Origin: Lachnospiraceae bacterium
Lineage (GTDB): Bacteria; Bacillota; Clostridia; Lachnospirales; Lachnospiraceae
DNA: 64,000 nt
Reading direction: 5' to 3'
Assembly (NCBI GenBank): GCA_017476665.1
Contig: JAFUZJ010000064.1
Location: forward strand, 1 to 64,000
Positions 35,557 to 45,784 of the stretch are shown piece after piece. The stretch's first letter is position 1. The number at the start of each line of letters is the position of its first letter. The notes below the pieces were generated by a model. The model did not search any database, was not told where the DNA came from, and saw only the letters and a program-made list of their open reading frames with translations. The position numbers were made by a program, and so were the translations under genes.

Positions 35557-38500
35557 ATGAACAAAAAAGCAATAAATATACATAAAAAAGTACAAAGAAG
35601 GATTCTGGCATTTGTTCTGGCGATGCTGCAGGTGCTTATGCTGTGCGGAAGTGACCTGGGTAGATTGAAGGTTCGGGCGGCTGAAACTTGCACGGTGTAT
35701 TTTACGGTTAATGACATTGCCAGGGATGATGGGATAAATCTGTCTTTTGGTGATAAAGATAATAATACGGATGATATTGCCGCCGGTGTAGAGGCAGATG
35801 AAAAATTTAACAATCTGGCACATCGCTATTTTAAGTTTCATCTGGATGTTGCAGTTGGGGCTGGAATCAGTAAGGAGATAAAACGTCAAGGGGGGAATAA
35901 AGATAATACGAAAGTTGTTGGTTGGTATTATGACCGAACATTGGTAGGGACAAACGTTCGCGATCAGGGCACTTCAATCCAACCAGACCAAATACTTGGG
36001 GGTCAAACATTTGTAATCATGTATGAGCCAGTCAATCCATCGGTGCATATTAGATATATTTCCGGCGAAGGCGGAAGTATATCCGGCGGAACAGTTCCGG
36101 CATTCAATTATGCAACAGCTAATAACGGAGCTGGAGAAAGAACATATGCATCGGATTATATTTATTCCGAGGGAACTTATATTTCAGGGGTTACTGCAGC
36201 CGCAAAGGCGGGCTATCAGTTTGTTGGCTGGTATGAGGAAGCCAAAGTAGGTAGTGAGGGGGCAGAACCTGTATCCAAAGAAGTAACACTTAAGCCAGGA
36301 GCAACCACAGGTGTAGATGTTCCTACATCAGATATTACATACGTTGCAGTTTTTAAGGAGAATCCAAAATATACGTTCAAGTATGAGAGTGATGAAAACG
36401 GTACGGTTTCTATTGCCACGGAGACTGTGGGAGTGGGTGAATCTGCAGACGGTTCTATTGCTGTGCCTGTAACCGGATATAAATTCAGCCATTGGGAAGA
36501 TCAAGACGGTAATAAGATCAGTACCAATTCAAGAATTGTTCCTACAAATTTTACACTCCCGGAGATAACGGAAGATATAACCTTGACATATAAAGCATGT
36601 TTTGTGGAGGAAGAGCAGTATACCATCACATACAAGAGTCAGAGTACAAATAGGGGGTCTGTTAATTTAGTCGGAGCATCAGGCAATGAAGCAACGGTCA
36701 CAGAAAAGGTTTATGAAAGCGGAAGCGCAAAAGGTGTAACAGTATCGTCGATTAAAGACGGCTATCGGTTTGCCGGGTGGTATGATGATCAAAAGGGGAC
36801 ATTGGTTTCGGAGAAAACCACTTTTGTCCCAAGCGGCACACAGATTTATGATGGAGCAGTCTATACGGCATTTTTTATACAGACCACAGAAGACCATTAT
36901 ATTGTAGCGTCTGTAAACGTGGATGACTATGGAAATATCAAATATAAGGGATTAGATGATTCAAATCGTAAAGGAGCAATTGTTTATCTGCCATTAGGCT
37001 ATAGTATTCAGGCTACGGCATTGGACGGGTATGAATTTCAGTATTGGATGCTGAATGGAAAGATTCTCAGCGATGACGAGTTGAGGAACGCAGGTGACAC
37101 AACGAAAGGGGCAATCAGATCTTATCTTACTGCGGAGACGCTAAACGAAGGCAGAAATGAGTTGATTGCTTATTTTGTACCCAAGGACTATTTGTTTTCT
37201 ATACAGTATAAAGCAGAGGGCTTCGGCTCGGTAAGTAACTTTGATGATAAGATTGTTGTCGGAAACAACCAGAATATTATCGGTTCAACAGCTACAGCGG
37301 ATGACGGATATGTATTTGCCAGGTGGGAAGATGAGGATGGGAATGTGGTATCCACAGATGCTGCCTTTGTGCCGGATTACACAAGTATCAGGCGAGACAT
37401 GGTTTACACCGCCGTATTCCGGGATAAGTATACCTTTACCATAACCTATCAAGTAAGCGATAAAGCAGGTGGTTATGTAAAAAAGAATACTGCCGGAAGT
37501 ACCAGCGGAGTTTCCGACAGTGAAAGTGTGATTGAAGGCGGAACAGCAGTCGGAGCAACCGCAGAAAAGAGAAGTTATGGATTTCTGTATTGGATGGATA
37601 AAACTGGAAAAGTGGTGTCCTATAAGGAAAAATTTGTTCCCGAGGGAACTTTGGTGTGCGATGCTGTATACACGGCTGTATTTACGAACAATAGCAGTAA
37701 AAGAGTGTATTACACCGTTAATAATACGGAGTGGGGATCTATATGGTTGGGTTCTGAAAATAAAACGAATACACTTGATGGAGTCCTGAATAGAACGTTG
37801 ACACTTCAGGCAGGGGCCAGCGATTATGAATATAGTGGACATATTGCTATTAACGGGGTTGAAGTCGATACCTCTGCTGTGAAGCCAAAGAGCTTTGAAA
37901 CTTATTTTGGTAAGGACGGAAATACACTTGTTGTTTATTTTAGGCCTGTCTCCTGTGACACGGAGATTCACTACGTTGCCGGTGTCGGCGGTGTTGTGAC
38001 GAATGCCTATGATTATCTGACAGACGGAGATATTCCGACCGGTTCCGTAGCTCAGCCTGTGGATGATACGTATGTGTTTACGGGTTGGTATAGTGAGGAA
38101 AAGAAAATTTATGTATCCACTGATCCTGTGTTTATTCCGAACGGGGATGAAATCACAAATACGACCTACCGTGCTGTCTTTGATAAGTTAAACAATGAGG
38201 GGAAAATCGCAGGTAAGGGACGTGTCGGGTATAACATGAATTTGACCGGCACAACCATTTTGCTGAAAAAGAATAGTGACCCTATAGATGATTTTGAAAT
38301 AGGTGCTACCTCGCGATTGGCTCCCGTTTACTATGAGAATAATAATAGTCATTATTATAACGGAAATGATTCTGCAAGAAATACATTTGTAGTAAGGGAT
38401 TTTGAACTGGATGCTGAGGGGTACATTTTTATAGGTTGGTTTGATAAGAAAAGAGATGAATCGCATCCAACAAAGGTCAGATATGCCGGTGATACGGTTG

Positions 38501-41500
38501 AATTTGTATATACAACAAGTGATGGAACAGGCAATCCAACTAATGATTATACGTTGGATGCACTTTGGATGTCTATAGACGCCGATAATATAACCCGTAT
38601 ATATGATGGTGACTATCACAGTACTACAGTAGACATGCAGATTGATAACGGATCGCTGAAGGATGAGTATTTAACCCAGATCAAAGCGCTTGCGGAAGAG
38701 GTGATATCCAGTAAAACATATTATATTTATACCGGATCCACAGATGGGGATGGAAAGCCAACAGAAGATTTAAAAACAACTGATAGCTGGAGAGAAATTA
38801 CAGCAGCGGATTTTGAAAAGGGCTTTAAAGATGTCGGCATACACCAGATGAAATGTGAGGTTGTTTCTCTTTTTGGTGAATACACCAATAAAAAGTCGGT
38901 TTATCCTTCCGTTACGATTCTTCCGACACCTCTGGTTGTTACAATAGATGATAAGAGTAAAGTGTATGGTGAGGCTGATCCCGACTTTACGTATACCATC
39001 AATGGATTGGTGGAAAGTGATGTTGATCCTCGATTTACGTTGACCCGAGAAACAGGGGAGGATGTCAATACAGACGGTTACAAAATATTTATTTCAGATG
39101 CAGAGTTGGAGGCTAAGAAGTCTCAGATTACTAACTATACACTTACCATTAAAACGGGTGCTTTAAACATTACTCCAAAGACAGTGATCGTGACTCCTGT
39201 GAATGATGGGAAAGTATATGGAACGAACGATCCCTCCAGTTTTGACTATACGGTAAAGGATAAAGCCACCGATACGGCACTGGATAAGACGATTCTTACG
39301 GGAATTGCGGTAGGAAGAGCAACCGGAGAGAGTGTAGGCACGTATGGTATGACGGCAAGCGGAAATGCAACGGCAAATCCGAACTATACCGTTGAGTATG
39401 AGACGGGAGTTTTCACGATTACCCCGAGGGGAGTGGTCATTAAGGCGGATGACGCGGAAAAAGGGTACGACGGAACTCCGCTTACGAAAGCGTCGTATAC
39501 ATTCCTGGATGGAACAAGCCTGCCCAGTGGCTACACACTGGAAGTTACGATGACAACAGATTCCACCATCACCAATGTGGGAACAAAGGACAATGAGATT
39601 GCATCGGTGGTGATCAAGGACGGTTCCGACGTAGATGTGACTACAAATTTTGAGGTTGATTATTCAGCCAAAGGCACCTTAAAAGTAACGCAGAAGGCGC
39701 TTACCGTTACGGCAAAGGACGCGGCTAAAGTCTATGACGGAACAGCTTTGACGGCAGCAGATACAGGCTACAGCATAGCGGGGCTTGTAACCGGCGACAC
39801 AGAGGCGGTGGAGTTGAGTGGAAGCCTGACAACTGTAGGTAATACCGAGAATAAAGTGGTGAGTGTTGTGGTCAGGAACGGTTCCGGTGCGGATGTGACA
39901 GGTAACTATGCCATCACGAAGAAGAACGGAACACTTACCGTAAATGCGAGACCGATAGAGCTGACGGCCGGCAGTAAGGATAAGGTTTATGATGGCACAG
40001 CCCTCACAGACAATAGTTACCGGCTTACAGATGGAACGCTGGCAGCGGGACAGAGTATAAAGACCGTGAAGGTCAGCGGCAGCCAGACAGAGGTAGGCTC
40101 CAGTCCCAATGTGATCGGAACGGGATCAGGAGATGTCGTCATTGTGGACGCATCGGATCATGACGTGACTGCTAATTATAATATCACAAGAAAGAACGGA
40201 ACATTAACGGTGACTTCAGCACCTGTTACAATCTCACATACCGTGACCTATGATCCTAACGGCAAGGCGGCAAGTGATATGCCTGCTGATGAGACCGTAG
40301 AAGACGGTGAGACGGCAACAGAGCCTGCGAGCAGTCCGACAGTTGCACCGAAGGTTACGGAAACCGATACCAAGACGATCACAACGACTTATACCTTTGT
40401 AAAGTGGACAACAGATCGGGAAGGTGAAAACGAATATGACTTTATGATGCCTGTGACAGAAAACGTCGTACTATATGCGCAGTGGAGTGAAAGCGTAGCG
40501 GAAGAAGATAAGCCTGTAACGCCGATTGAGAGAACGAAAGAATTTAAGGTCAGCGATTACTATGGTGTATATGATGCGGCGTCCCATACGGTTGCAGTAA
40601 CGAATCTGATGGAAGGGGACATTGTGGAGTATAGTCTTGATGGCGAGACCGGATGGACCACGGAAGCACCAACCTACATCAATATAACAAATGGTGCCAT
40701 ACCGGTTTATGTCAGAGTGGGAAATGCATCCACCGTGAAGCCTGCGGGAAGCAGAATCAGACTCTTAAAAGCGCCGGGAGCGGGAATTACCTATTCTGAT
40801 CCGGTAATGGCAACCGTGACAATTGTTCCGATCGAGGTATATATCAAAGCAAAAGATGTATCACTTCAATATGGGGAGGTCATACCGGATACTTTTGAAC
40901 TGGAAGCACCGCCGGCAACACTCCCGGGGGAAGAAGGACAAATATCCTACACATTGTCAACAGACGCAACAGATGATTCACCGGCGGGCGAGTATACGAT
41001 TTTCCTGACCGCGAACCGGATACAGGGTAATTATATTGTTTATACAGAAAACGGAAAGCTCACCATAGGGGAAATAGACCGCAATCCAGCTGATGTTACG
41101 GCAACGGGCTATTCGGGAGAGTACGACGGAGATTCACACAGCGTGATAGTAACGGGAACTTTGCCGGAGGATCTGGTTGAGTACAGTATTGATGGAGGAA
41201 ATACCTGGTCAACAGAACCGCCCGAGGAAACAAATGTAACAGATGGGGCTGTTGTAGTGGATATCAGAGTGACCAATCCCAATACCACACCCGGTGTTAT
41301 TACCAAGCAGGTTACGATTGTGATTACGCCTAAGGCAGTAACGGTAACCGCGAACGATAAAACTATAGGCTATGGGGAAGCACTTCCCGAATTTACTGCC
41401 ACGGTAACGGGAACGATCGGAGAAGATACAATAGACTATACGATCAGTACAACTGCAGTTGTTGGTTCAGTGGCAGGAGATTATCCGGTCACACCGGCGG

Positions 41501-42270
41501 GAGAAGAACGTCAGGGGAATTACAAGGTGACTTATGTGCCCGCCACGCTTACGATTACGCCGGCTATAAGACCCGGGATCAAGGTAACAAGCTATACCGG
41601 TGAATATGATGGCGACAAGCATACGGTTATGGTGGATGACAATGAGCTTCTTCCCGGAGATGTTGTGGAATACAGTGTGGATGGCGGACAGACATGGACT
41701 GTAGAGCCACCGAAGGTAACAGATGTTACGACGGGAGAGGACGGCAGGTCAGAGGTAAGAGTCAGAATTACTAATGTCAACTCAGATCCGCAGTCGACAG
41801 AGGCAGTCTTATCCTTTGTGAAGATAATCCCCAGAAAAGTTGTCGTGACTGCGATAGATAATTCCAAAGTGGAAGGTGAAAAGGATCCGGAACTGACCTC
41901 CAAGGTAGAAGGTTTGTTGGATGGTGATGCCATCAGTTATCAGGTAGGACGTGCGCCGGGTGAAGAGGTGGGGCAGTATGCTATAACGCCTGAAGGTGGG
42001 GTAAATCAGGGTAATTATATTGTGGAATATATACCCGCTACATTCACGATAACGCCGAAAAACGATGTGACAACACCTGAGGAAACGGCAAATGATACGG
42101 AAGAGGATGATTCTTCTGATGATTTCGGGGAGCAAGCAATAGCGGAGGAAGTTGTCTGTAAATCGCCTCAGACAGGCGAAAAGTCAGACGAAGTGCCAGG
42201 TTTGCTTTTTATACTTTTGGCTGCCGGAGGGGCCGCATTGGCGTGTGTCAGAAAGCGGCGAAACAAATAG
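35557..42270 (+). CDS. Giant cell-wall-anchored repeat protein (adhesin-like)
   Basis: A 2237-residue surface protein. A long signal peptide (basic start, hydrophobic FVLAMLQVLMLC, cleavage near VRAAE) leads to about eight InlB-type (Listeria-Bacteroides/Flg_new) repeats at residues 160-880, each with a GYxFxGWxxxxG...FxP...YTAVF pattern. A middle domain follows, then MBG-like units (KVYGEADPDFTYTINGL near 1134; VYGTNDPSSFDYTV), three YDG units (KxYDGTxL near 1301, 1391, 1476) and more MBG-like repeats with EYSxDGGxTW to about 2130. The C-terminus has the sorting signal SPQTG near 2203, a hydrophobic span and a basic tail RKRRNK. It is single-gene, with an AT-rich leader. Adhesion or carbohydrate binding is inferred. 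Confidence 0.93.
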   Translation: MNKKAINIHKKVQRRILAFVLAMLQVLMLCGSDLGRLKVRAAETCTVYFTVNDIARDDGINLSFGDKDNNTDDIAAGVEADEKFNNLAHRYFKFHLDVAVGAGISKEIKRQGGNKDNTKVVGWYYDRTLVGTNVRDQGTSIQPDQILGGQTFVIMYEPVNPSVHIRYISGEGGSISGGTVPAFNYATANNGAGERTYASDYIYSEGTYISGVTAAAKAGYQFVGWYEEAKVGSEGAEPVSKEVTLKPGATTGVDVPTSDITYVAVFKENPKYTFKYESDENGTVSIATETVGVGESADGSIAVPVTGYKFSHWEDQDGNKISTNSRIVPTNFTLPEITEDITLTYKACFVEEEQYTITYKSQSTNRGSVNLVGASGNEATVTEKVYESGSAKGVTVSSIKDGYRFAGWYDDQKGTLVSEKTTFVPSGTQIYDGAVYTAFFIQTTEDHYIVASVNVDDYGNIKYKGLDDSNRKGAIVYLPLGYSIQATALDGYEFQYWMLNGKILSDDELRNAGDTTKGAIRSYLTAETLNEGRNELIAYFVPKDYLFSIQYKAEGFGSVSNFDDKIVVGNNQNIIGSTATADDGYVFARWEDEDGNVVSTDAAFVPDYTSIRRDMVYTAVFRDKYTFTITYQVSDKAGGYVKKNTAGSTSGVSDSESVIEGGTAVGATAEKRSYGFLYWMDKTGKVVSYKEKFVPEGTLVCDAVYTAVFTNNSSKRVYYTVNNTEWGSIWLGSENKTNTLDGVLNRTLTLQAGASDYEYSGHIAINGVEVDTSAVKPKSFETYFGKDGNTLVVYFRPVSCDTEIHYVAGVGGVVTNAYDYLTDGDIPTGSVAQPVDDTYVFTGWYSEEKKIYVSTDPVFIPNGDEITNTTYRAVFDKLNNEGKIAGKGRVGYNMNLTGTTILLKKNSDPIDDFEIGATSRLAPVYYENNNSHYYNGNDSARNTFVVRDFELDAEGYIFIGWFDKKRDESHPTKVRYAGDTVEFVYTTSDGTGNPTNDYTLDALWMSIDADNITRIYDGDYHSTTVDMQIDNGSLKDEYLTQIKALAEEVISSKTYYIYTGSTDGDGKPTEDLKTTDSWREITAADFEKGFKDVGIHQMKCEVVSLFGEYTNKKSVYPSVTILPTPLVVTIDDKSKVYGEADPDFTYTINGLVESDVDPRFTLTRETGEDVNTDGYKIFISDAELEAKKSQITNYTLTIKTGALNITPKTVIVTPVNDGKVYGTNDPSSFDYTVKDKATDTALDKTILTGIAVGRATGESVGTYGMTASGNATANPNYTVEYETGVFTITPRGVVIKADDAEKGYDGTPLTKASYTFLDGTSLPSGYTLEVTMTTDSTITNVGTKDNEIASVVIKDGSDVDVTTNFEVDYSAKGTLKVTQKALTVTAKDAAKVYDGTALTAADTGYSIAGLVTGDTEAVELSGSLTTVGNTENKVVSVVVRNGSGADVTGNYAITKKNGTLTVNARPIELTAGSKDKVYDGTALTDNSYRLTDGTLAAGQSIKTVKVSGSQTEVGSSPNVIGTGSGDVVIVDASDHDVTANYNITRKNGTLTVTSAPVTISHTVTYDPNGKAASDMPADETVEDGETATEPASSPTVAPKVTETDTKTITTTYTFVKWTTDREGENEYDFMMPVTENVVLYAQWSESVAEEDKPVTPIERTKEFKVSDYYGVYDAASHTVAVTNLMEGDIVEYSLDGETGWTTEAPTYINITNGAIPVYVRVGNASTVKPAGSRIRLLKAPGAGITYSDPVMATVTIVPIEVYIKAKDVSLQYGEVIPDTFELEAPPATLPGEEGQISYTLSTDATDDSPAGEYTIFLTANRIQGNYIVYTENGKLTIGEIDRNPADVTATGYSGEYDGDSHSVIVTGTLPEDLVEYSIDGGNTWSTEPPEETNVTDGAVVVDIRVTNPNTTPGVITKQVTIVITPKAVTVTANDKTIGYGEALPEFTATVTGTIGEDTIDYTISTTAVVGSVAGDYPVTPAGEERQGNYKVTYVPATLTITPAIRPGIKVTSYTGEYDGDKHTVMVDDNELLPGDVVEYSVDGGQTWTVEPPKVTDVTTGEDGRSEVRVRITNVNSDPQSTEAVLSFVKIIPRKVVVTAIDNSKVEGEKDPELTSKVEGLLDGDAISYQVGRAPGEEVGQYAITPEGGVNQGNYIVEYIPATFTITPKNDVTTPEETANDTEEDDSSDDFGEQAIAEEVVCKSPQTGEKSDEVPGLLFILLAAGGAALACVRKRRNK

Positions 42271-42295
42271 GAAAGAAATAGATGAAAATTTATTG

Positions 42296-42324
42296 TTGAC
42301 AATCTTGGAGGCGTTTGCTATAAT
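42296..42324 (+). promoter_or_regulatory. tRNA-Thr promoter
   Basis: Perfect consensus TTGACA (42296-42301), 17-bp spacer, TATAAT (42319-42324), 34 bp before the tRNA. Confidence 0.92.
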
Positions 42325-42358
42325 CAAGAACGGTGATTGCGCAAGCGTCTCCGAGAGT

Positions 42359-42431
42359 GCTGCTGTGGCTCAGTCGGTAGAGCGTCACATTGGTAATGTG
42401 GAGGTCACGGGTCCGATTCCCGTCAGCAGCT
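42359..42431 (+). tRNA. tRNA-Thr (anticodon GGT)
   Basis: A 73-nt cloverleaf: acceptor GCTGCTG with CAGCAGC and discriminator T, D arm GCTCAGTCGGTAGAGC, anticodon GGT at 42392-42394 in a TTGGTAA loop, T loop TCCGATT. CCA is not encoded. Confidence 0.95.
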
Positions 42432-42442
42432 CTTATAAAAAG

Positions 42443-42478
42443 TGGGAACCCCTTATAAGATCAGGGGTTCCATTTTTG
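42443..42478 (+). terminator. Terminator after tRNA-Thr
   Basis: GGAACCCC (42445-42452) pairs with GGGGTTCC (42464-42471), followed by ATTTTTGTTT. Confidence 0.88.
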
Positions 42479-42538
42479 TTTCAGGAAATTATATTAAAAC
42501 GTATTGGTAGTTCATGAGAATCTTAAGGGGAAAACAAG

Positions 42539-43261
42539 TTGCGGACATCGTTATCGGAAAACACTTTGCATGTCATTGCCAAAATTTATACAGATTTTTC
42601 ATCCAAGTTCGGTATCCCCAGACAGAGCGGACTGGTTCCGGAGTTGAGAGGCGAGATTGTATTTGAGTCGGAATTTCGAAGACCAGAGGCAATTCTGGGA
42701 ATAGAGGAATTCTCGCATTTATGGCTTCTCTGGGAATTTTCCGAGGCAAGGAAGGAGAACTGGTCAGCCACAGTTTATCCGCCGAGATTGGGAGGAAAGG
42801 AGAAGAAAGGGGTGTTTGCCACGCGTTCTCCTTTCAGACCAAATTCCATCGGACTTTCCTGTGTGAAGTTGGAGGAGGTGATCCTTGCGGGAAAAGATGC
42901 GCCGAAGCTGATCGTTTCGGGGGTGGATCTTTTGGATGGCACGCCGATCTTTGATATCAAACCTTATCTGCCTTATGCGGATGCACATCCGGAAGCGGAA
43001 GGTGGATTTGGACAGGCACATAAGGAGGATTGCATAGAGGTGATTTTCCCGCAGGAACTTCTGAATCGTCTTCCAAAGGAAAAGAGACAGGCAGCTTGGG
43101 CGGTGCTGGCGCAGGATCCGCGCGCTGCATATAATAAACAGCCGGATTATGTATATGGCATGGCGTTTGCGGGATTTGACATCCGTTTTCGGGTGGAGGG
43201 AAATATTCTGATTGTGTGTGATGTGGTGCCCCGGACAGAAGATTTTCAAAGGATCAAATAG
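42539..43261 (+). CDS. trmO: tRNA (N6-threonylcarbamoyladenosine37-N6)-methyltransferase
   Basis: A 240-residue TrmO/TsaA protein. It methylates t6A37 to m6t6A37 in tRNA-Thr. Conserved blocks are GIPRQSGLVPELRGEIVFE, LGIEEFSHLWLLWEF, PPRLGGKEKKGVFATRSPFRPNSIGLS (the signature), SGVDLLDGTPIFDIKPYLPYAD and a C-terminal domain with RLPKEKRQAAWAVLAQDPR. TTG 42539 is the likely start, 8 nt after AAGGGG; no in-frame ATG lies near. A terminator separates it from the tRNA-Thr gene 107 bp upstream, which would be its expected substrate. Confidence 0.92.
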   Translation: MRTSLSENTLHVIAKIYTDFSSKFGIPRQSGLVPELRGEIVFESEFRRPEAILGIEEFSHLWLLWEFSEARKENWSATVYPPRLGGKEKKGVFATRSPFRPNSIGLSCVKLEEVILAGKDAPKLIVSGVDLLDGTPIFDIKPYLPYADAHPEAEGGFGQAHKEDCIEVIFPQELLNRLPKEKRQAAWAVLAQDPRAAYNKQPDYVYGMAFAGFDIRFRVEGNILIVCDVVPRTEDFQRIK

Positions 43262-43359
43262 ATTTTGCTTTCCAAGCAAGGGTCCCATATGTTATACTGT
43301 GATGCGGGCATTGCAGGAATCAACAAAAAATGCAAAGTATTTTGAGAGAGGAAACAAAG

Positions 43360-44049
43360 ATGACTGAATGGATTCAGAACTTTGGCAGTACATTTTATAA
43401 ATGTTTTATCAAAGAGGACAGATACAAGCTGCTTTTGAGCGGTATCGGCGTGACGATCAAGGTGTCGCTTCTGGCGGTTGTGATCGGTATCATTATCGGC
43501 ATGATCATAGCAATCTGCAATCTGTCGAAACACAAGCTGCTGAAGATCATCGGCGGCATTTATACGGACGTGATCCGCGGAACGCCTTCCGTAACCCAGC
43601 TGATGATCATTTATTTTGTGATTTTTGCATCGGTACATCTGGATAAGTGGATCATTGCGGCAATTGCCTTTGGCATCAATTCCGGAGCGTATGTGTCTGA
43701 AATTATCCGGGCCGGCATCATGTCCATTGACAAAGGGCAGACGGAAGCCGGCAGATCCCTGGGGCTGAATGCGTATCAGACCATGAGCCGCATCGTGATC
43801 CCGCAGGCGATCAAAAATATTTTCCCGGCGCTGTGTAATGAATTTATTGTGCTCATTAAGGAGACGGCCATTGTGGGATATGTGGGCCTGATGGATATCC
43901 AGAAGGCCGGCGACTTTATCAAGAGCGCAACCTTTATCGCATTCATGCCTTTGATCGGAACGGCAGTGATCTATTATGTGTTGATTAAGATTCTGACGTT
44001 GATCCTGAACAGGATTGAGGCAGCGCTGCGGAAGGCGGATGCAAGGTAA
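43360..44049 (+). CDS. Polar amino-acid ABC transporter permease
   Basis: A 229-residue HisM/GlnP-type permease with about five transmembrane helices. The start of the second third holds DVIRGTPSVTQLMIIYFVIF, and the EAA loop that docks the ATPase is EAGRSLGLNAYQTMSRIVIPQAIK. ATG 43360 follows GAGAGGAAACAAAG; upstream in-frame codons lack a site. The ATP-binding gene follows after 30 bp and the binding protein after that. No second permease gene is present, so it likely works as a homodimer. Confidence 0.92.
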   Translation: MTEWIQNFGSTFYKCFIKEDRYKLLLSGIGVTIKVSLLAVVIGIIIGMIIAICNLSKHKLLKIIGGIYTDVIRGTPSVTQLMIIYFVIFASVHLDKWIIAAIAFGINSGAYVSEIIRAGIMSIDKGQTEAGRSLGLNAYQTMSRIVIPQAIKNIFPALCNEFIVLIKETAIVGYVGLMDIQKAGDFIKSATFIAFMPLIGTAVIYYVLIKILTLILNRIEAALRKADAR

Positions 44050-44079
44050 TATACACAGTTGGGTGAAGAGGGACAGGGA

Positions 44080-44802
44080 ATGATTAAGGTAAAAAATTTG
44101 CATAAAACATTTGAGAATCTGGAGGTTCTCAAGGGGATTGACGAGCATATTGAAAAGGGCGAGGTGGTCGTGGTGATCGGTCCTTCCGGCTCCGGAAAGA
44201 GTACGTTTCTGCGTTGCCTGAACCTGCTGGAGGATGTGACGGCGGGCGAGATCTATGTGGATGATGAGATGATCAATGATCCGAAGGTGAATGTGAACCG
44301 GATCCGCCAGAAGATGGGGATGGTATTCCAGCAGTTTAATCTGTTCCCGCATCTGACTATCATGGAAAATATTACCCTGGCACCGGTGCTTTTGAAGAAA
44401 ATGACAAAGGAAGATGCGATTAAGCTCGGCAGGGAACTGCTTGCGAGACTCAATCTGGCGGAGAAGGAGAATGCGTATCCCGCGCAGCTCTCCGGCGGTC
44501 AGAAGCAGCGCGTGGCGATTGCGAGAGCCCTTGCCATGGACCCGGAGATCATGTTGTTTGACGAGCCCACTTCCGCCCTGGATCCGGAGATGGTGGGAGA
44601 GGTACTGGATGTGATGAAGGATCTGGCGAAATCCGGTATGACCATGGTAATCGTCACGCATGAGATGGGATTTGCCAGAGAAGTGGCCACCAGAGTGTTG
44701 TTCATAGACCAGGGTGTGGTGATGGAGAGCGGCACGCCGGAAGAGGTTTTCGGCAATCCGCAGAACGAAAGAACGAAGAATTTTTTGAGCAAAGTGCTTT
44801 AA
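44080..44802 (+). CDS. Amino-acid ABC transporter ATP-binding protein
   Basis: A 240-residue GlnQ/HisP-type ATPase: Walker [11 protein letters not shown]-loop [13 protein letters not shown], signature LSGGQKQR, Walker [14 protein letters not shown] and H-loop VIVTHEM are all intact. ATG 44080 follows AGAGGGA; an upstream in-frame TTG has no matching site. It energises uptake by the upstream permease and the lipoprotein encoded next. Confidence 0.95.
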   Translation: MIKVKNLHKTFENLEVLKGIDEHIEKGEVVVVIGPSGSGKSTFLRCLNLLEDVTAGEIYVDDEMINDPKVNVNRIRQKMGMVFQQFNLFPHLTIMENITLAPVLLKKMTKEDAIKLGRELLARLNLAEKENAYPAQLSGGQKQRVAIARALAMDPEIMLFDEPTSALDPEMVGEVLDVMKDLAKSGMTMVIVTHEMGFAREVATRVLFIDQGVVMESGTPEEVFGNPQNERTKNFLSKVL

Positions 44803-44917
44803 GAAGTGTTTGTTTTCAAGTGAAAATTGGATATTCTGCGGATTTTCTTTGGTCAAAAAATTGGTATAATTACTAGAGACCGGTGAGGAAACCGGCGATA
44901 ACGAGGAGGATGATATT

Positions 44918-45751
44918 ATGAAAAAAGCAACAAAATTGGCAGCACTGGTACTTGCTATGACAATGCTTGTAAGTGTATTTGCGGCATGCAGCAATTCCGG
45001 TAGTGCAGGTGACAGTAACAGCAATGCAGCTTCTCAGGCAGCAGGCCAGAGCAGCGAGGCACAGGCACCCGCAGCAGGCACTGAATTGAAGTTCGGAACA
45101 AACGCAGAGTTTCCGCCCTTTGAATTTGTGGCTGCAAACGGTGTGATCGGTCAGTATGACGGAATCGATATGGCAATCGCAAAACAGATCGCTGAGGAGA
45201 ACGGCAAAACAGCTGTGATCGAGAACATGGAGTTTGACTCTCTGCTGGTAGCTCTGCAGAACGGTCAGATTGATGCGGTGATCGCAGGTATGACTGTGAC
45301 GGATGAGAGAAAAGAGAGCGTTGATTTCTCTACACCTTACTACACTGCAACACAGGTGATGATTGTGAAGGAAGGCTCTGATATCACCAAGGCTTCTGAT
45401 ATTGCAGATAAGAAGATCTGTGTGATTCAGGGTTACACCGGACAGACCTGCATGGACGAGATGGGTTATCCTTACGAGGCGTTCAAGAAGGGTACAGAGG
45501 CAGTGCTTGAGCTTGTAAACGGCAAGTGTGATGTGGTAGTGATCGACTCTGCAACAGCAGAAAAGTATGTAAGCGACAATCAGGGTCTGAAGATCGTGGA
45601 GGATCCCACCGCATTTGAGGGCGAAGAGTATGCGATCGCAGTTCAGAAGGGTAACACCGAGCTGCTGAACATGATCAATGCAGCGATCGAAAAGAAGCTG
45701 GCTGACGGCACAATCTCTTCTCTGGCAGCACAGTATGCAGAGGCTGAATAA
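44918..45751 (+). CDS. Amino-acid ABC transporter substrate-binding lipoprotein
   Basis: A 277-residue periplasmic-type binding protein. The signal peptide ends in a lipobox FAAC (Cys near 23), followed by a Ser/Asn/Gln-rich linker, then the SBP_bac_3 fold: LKFGTNAEFPPFEF, DGIDMAIAKQIAEENGK, IDAVIAGMTVTDERKESVDFSTPYY, and the second lobe with KICVIQGYTGQTC. Polar amino acids are the likely ligand; which one is not clear. It may have an extra start of its own, since TATAAT lies at 44865-44870 in the 115-bp gap. The ribosome site GAGGAGG is strong, matching the need for excess binding protein. Confidence 0.92.
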   Translation: MKKATKLAALVLAMTMLVSVFAACSNSGSAGDSNSNAASQAAGQSSEAQAPAAGTELKFGTNAEFPPFEFVAANGVIGQYDGIDMAIAKQIAEENGKTAVIENMEFDSLLVALQNGQIDAVIAGMTVTDERKESVDFSTPYYTATQVMIVKEGSDITKASDIADKKICVIQGYTGQTCMDEMGYPYEAFKKGTEAVLELVNGKCDVVVIDSATAEKYVSDNQGLKIVEDPTAFEGEEYAIAVQKGNTELLNMINAAIEKKLADGTISSLAAQYAEAE

Positions 45752-45784
45752 TCCGGCGAAACAGTATAAATTACAAATATTGAA

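Noticed and set aside
42152-42517. A 121-codon frame spanning the end of the giant surface protein and tRNA-Thr
   Set aside because: It crosses a promoter, a tRNA and a terminator, so it is not a gene.
43246-45024. A 592-codon open frame on the minus strand across the amino-acid ABC transporter genes
   Set aside because: It lies fully antisense to three genes with complete family motifs, is rich in His/Arg/Leu as usual for antisense frames of such codon use, and has no ribosome site.
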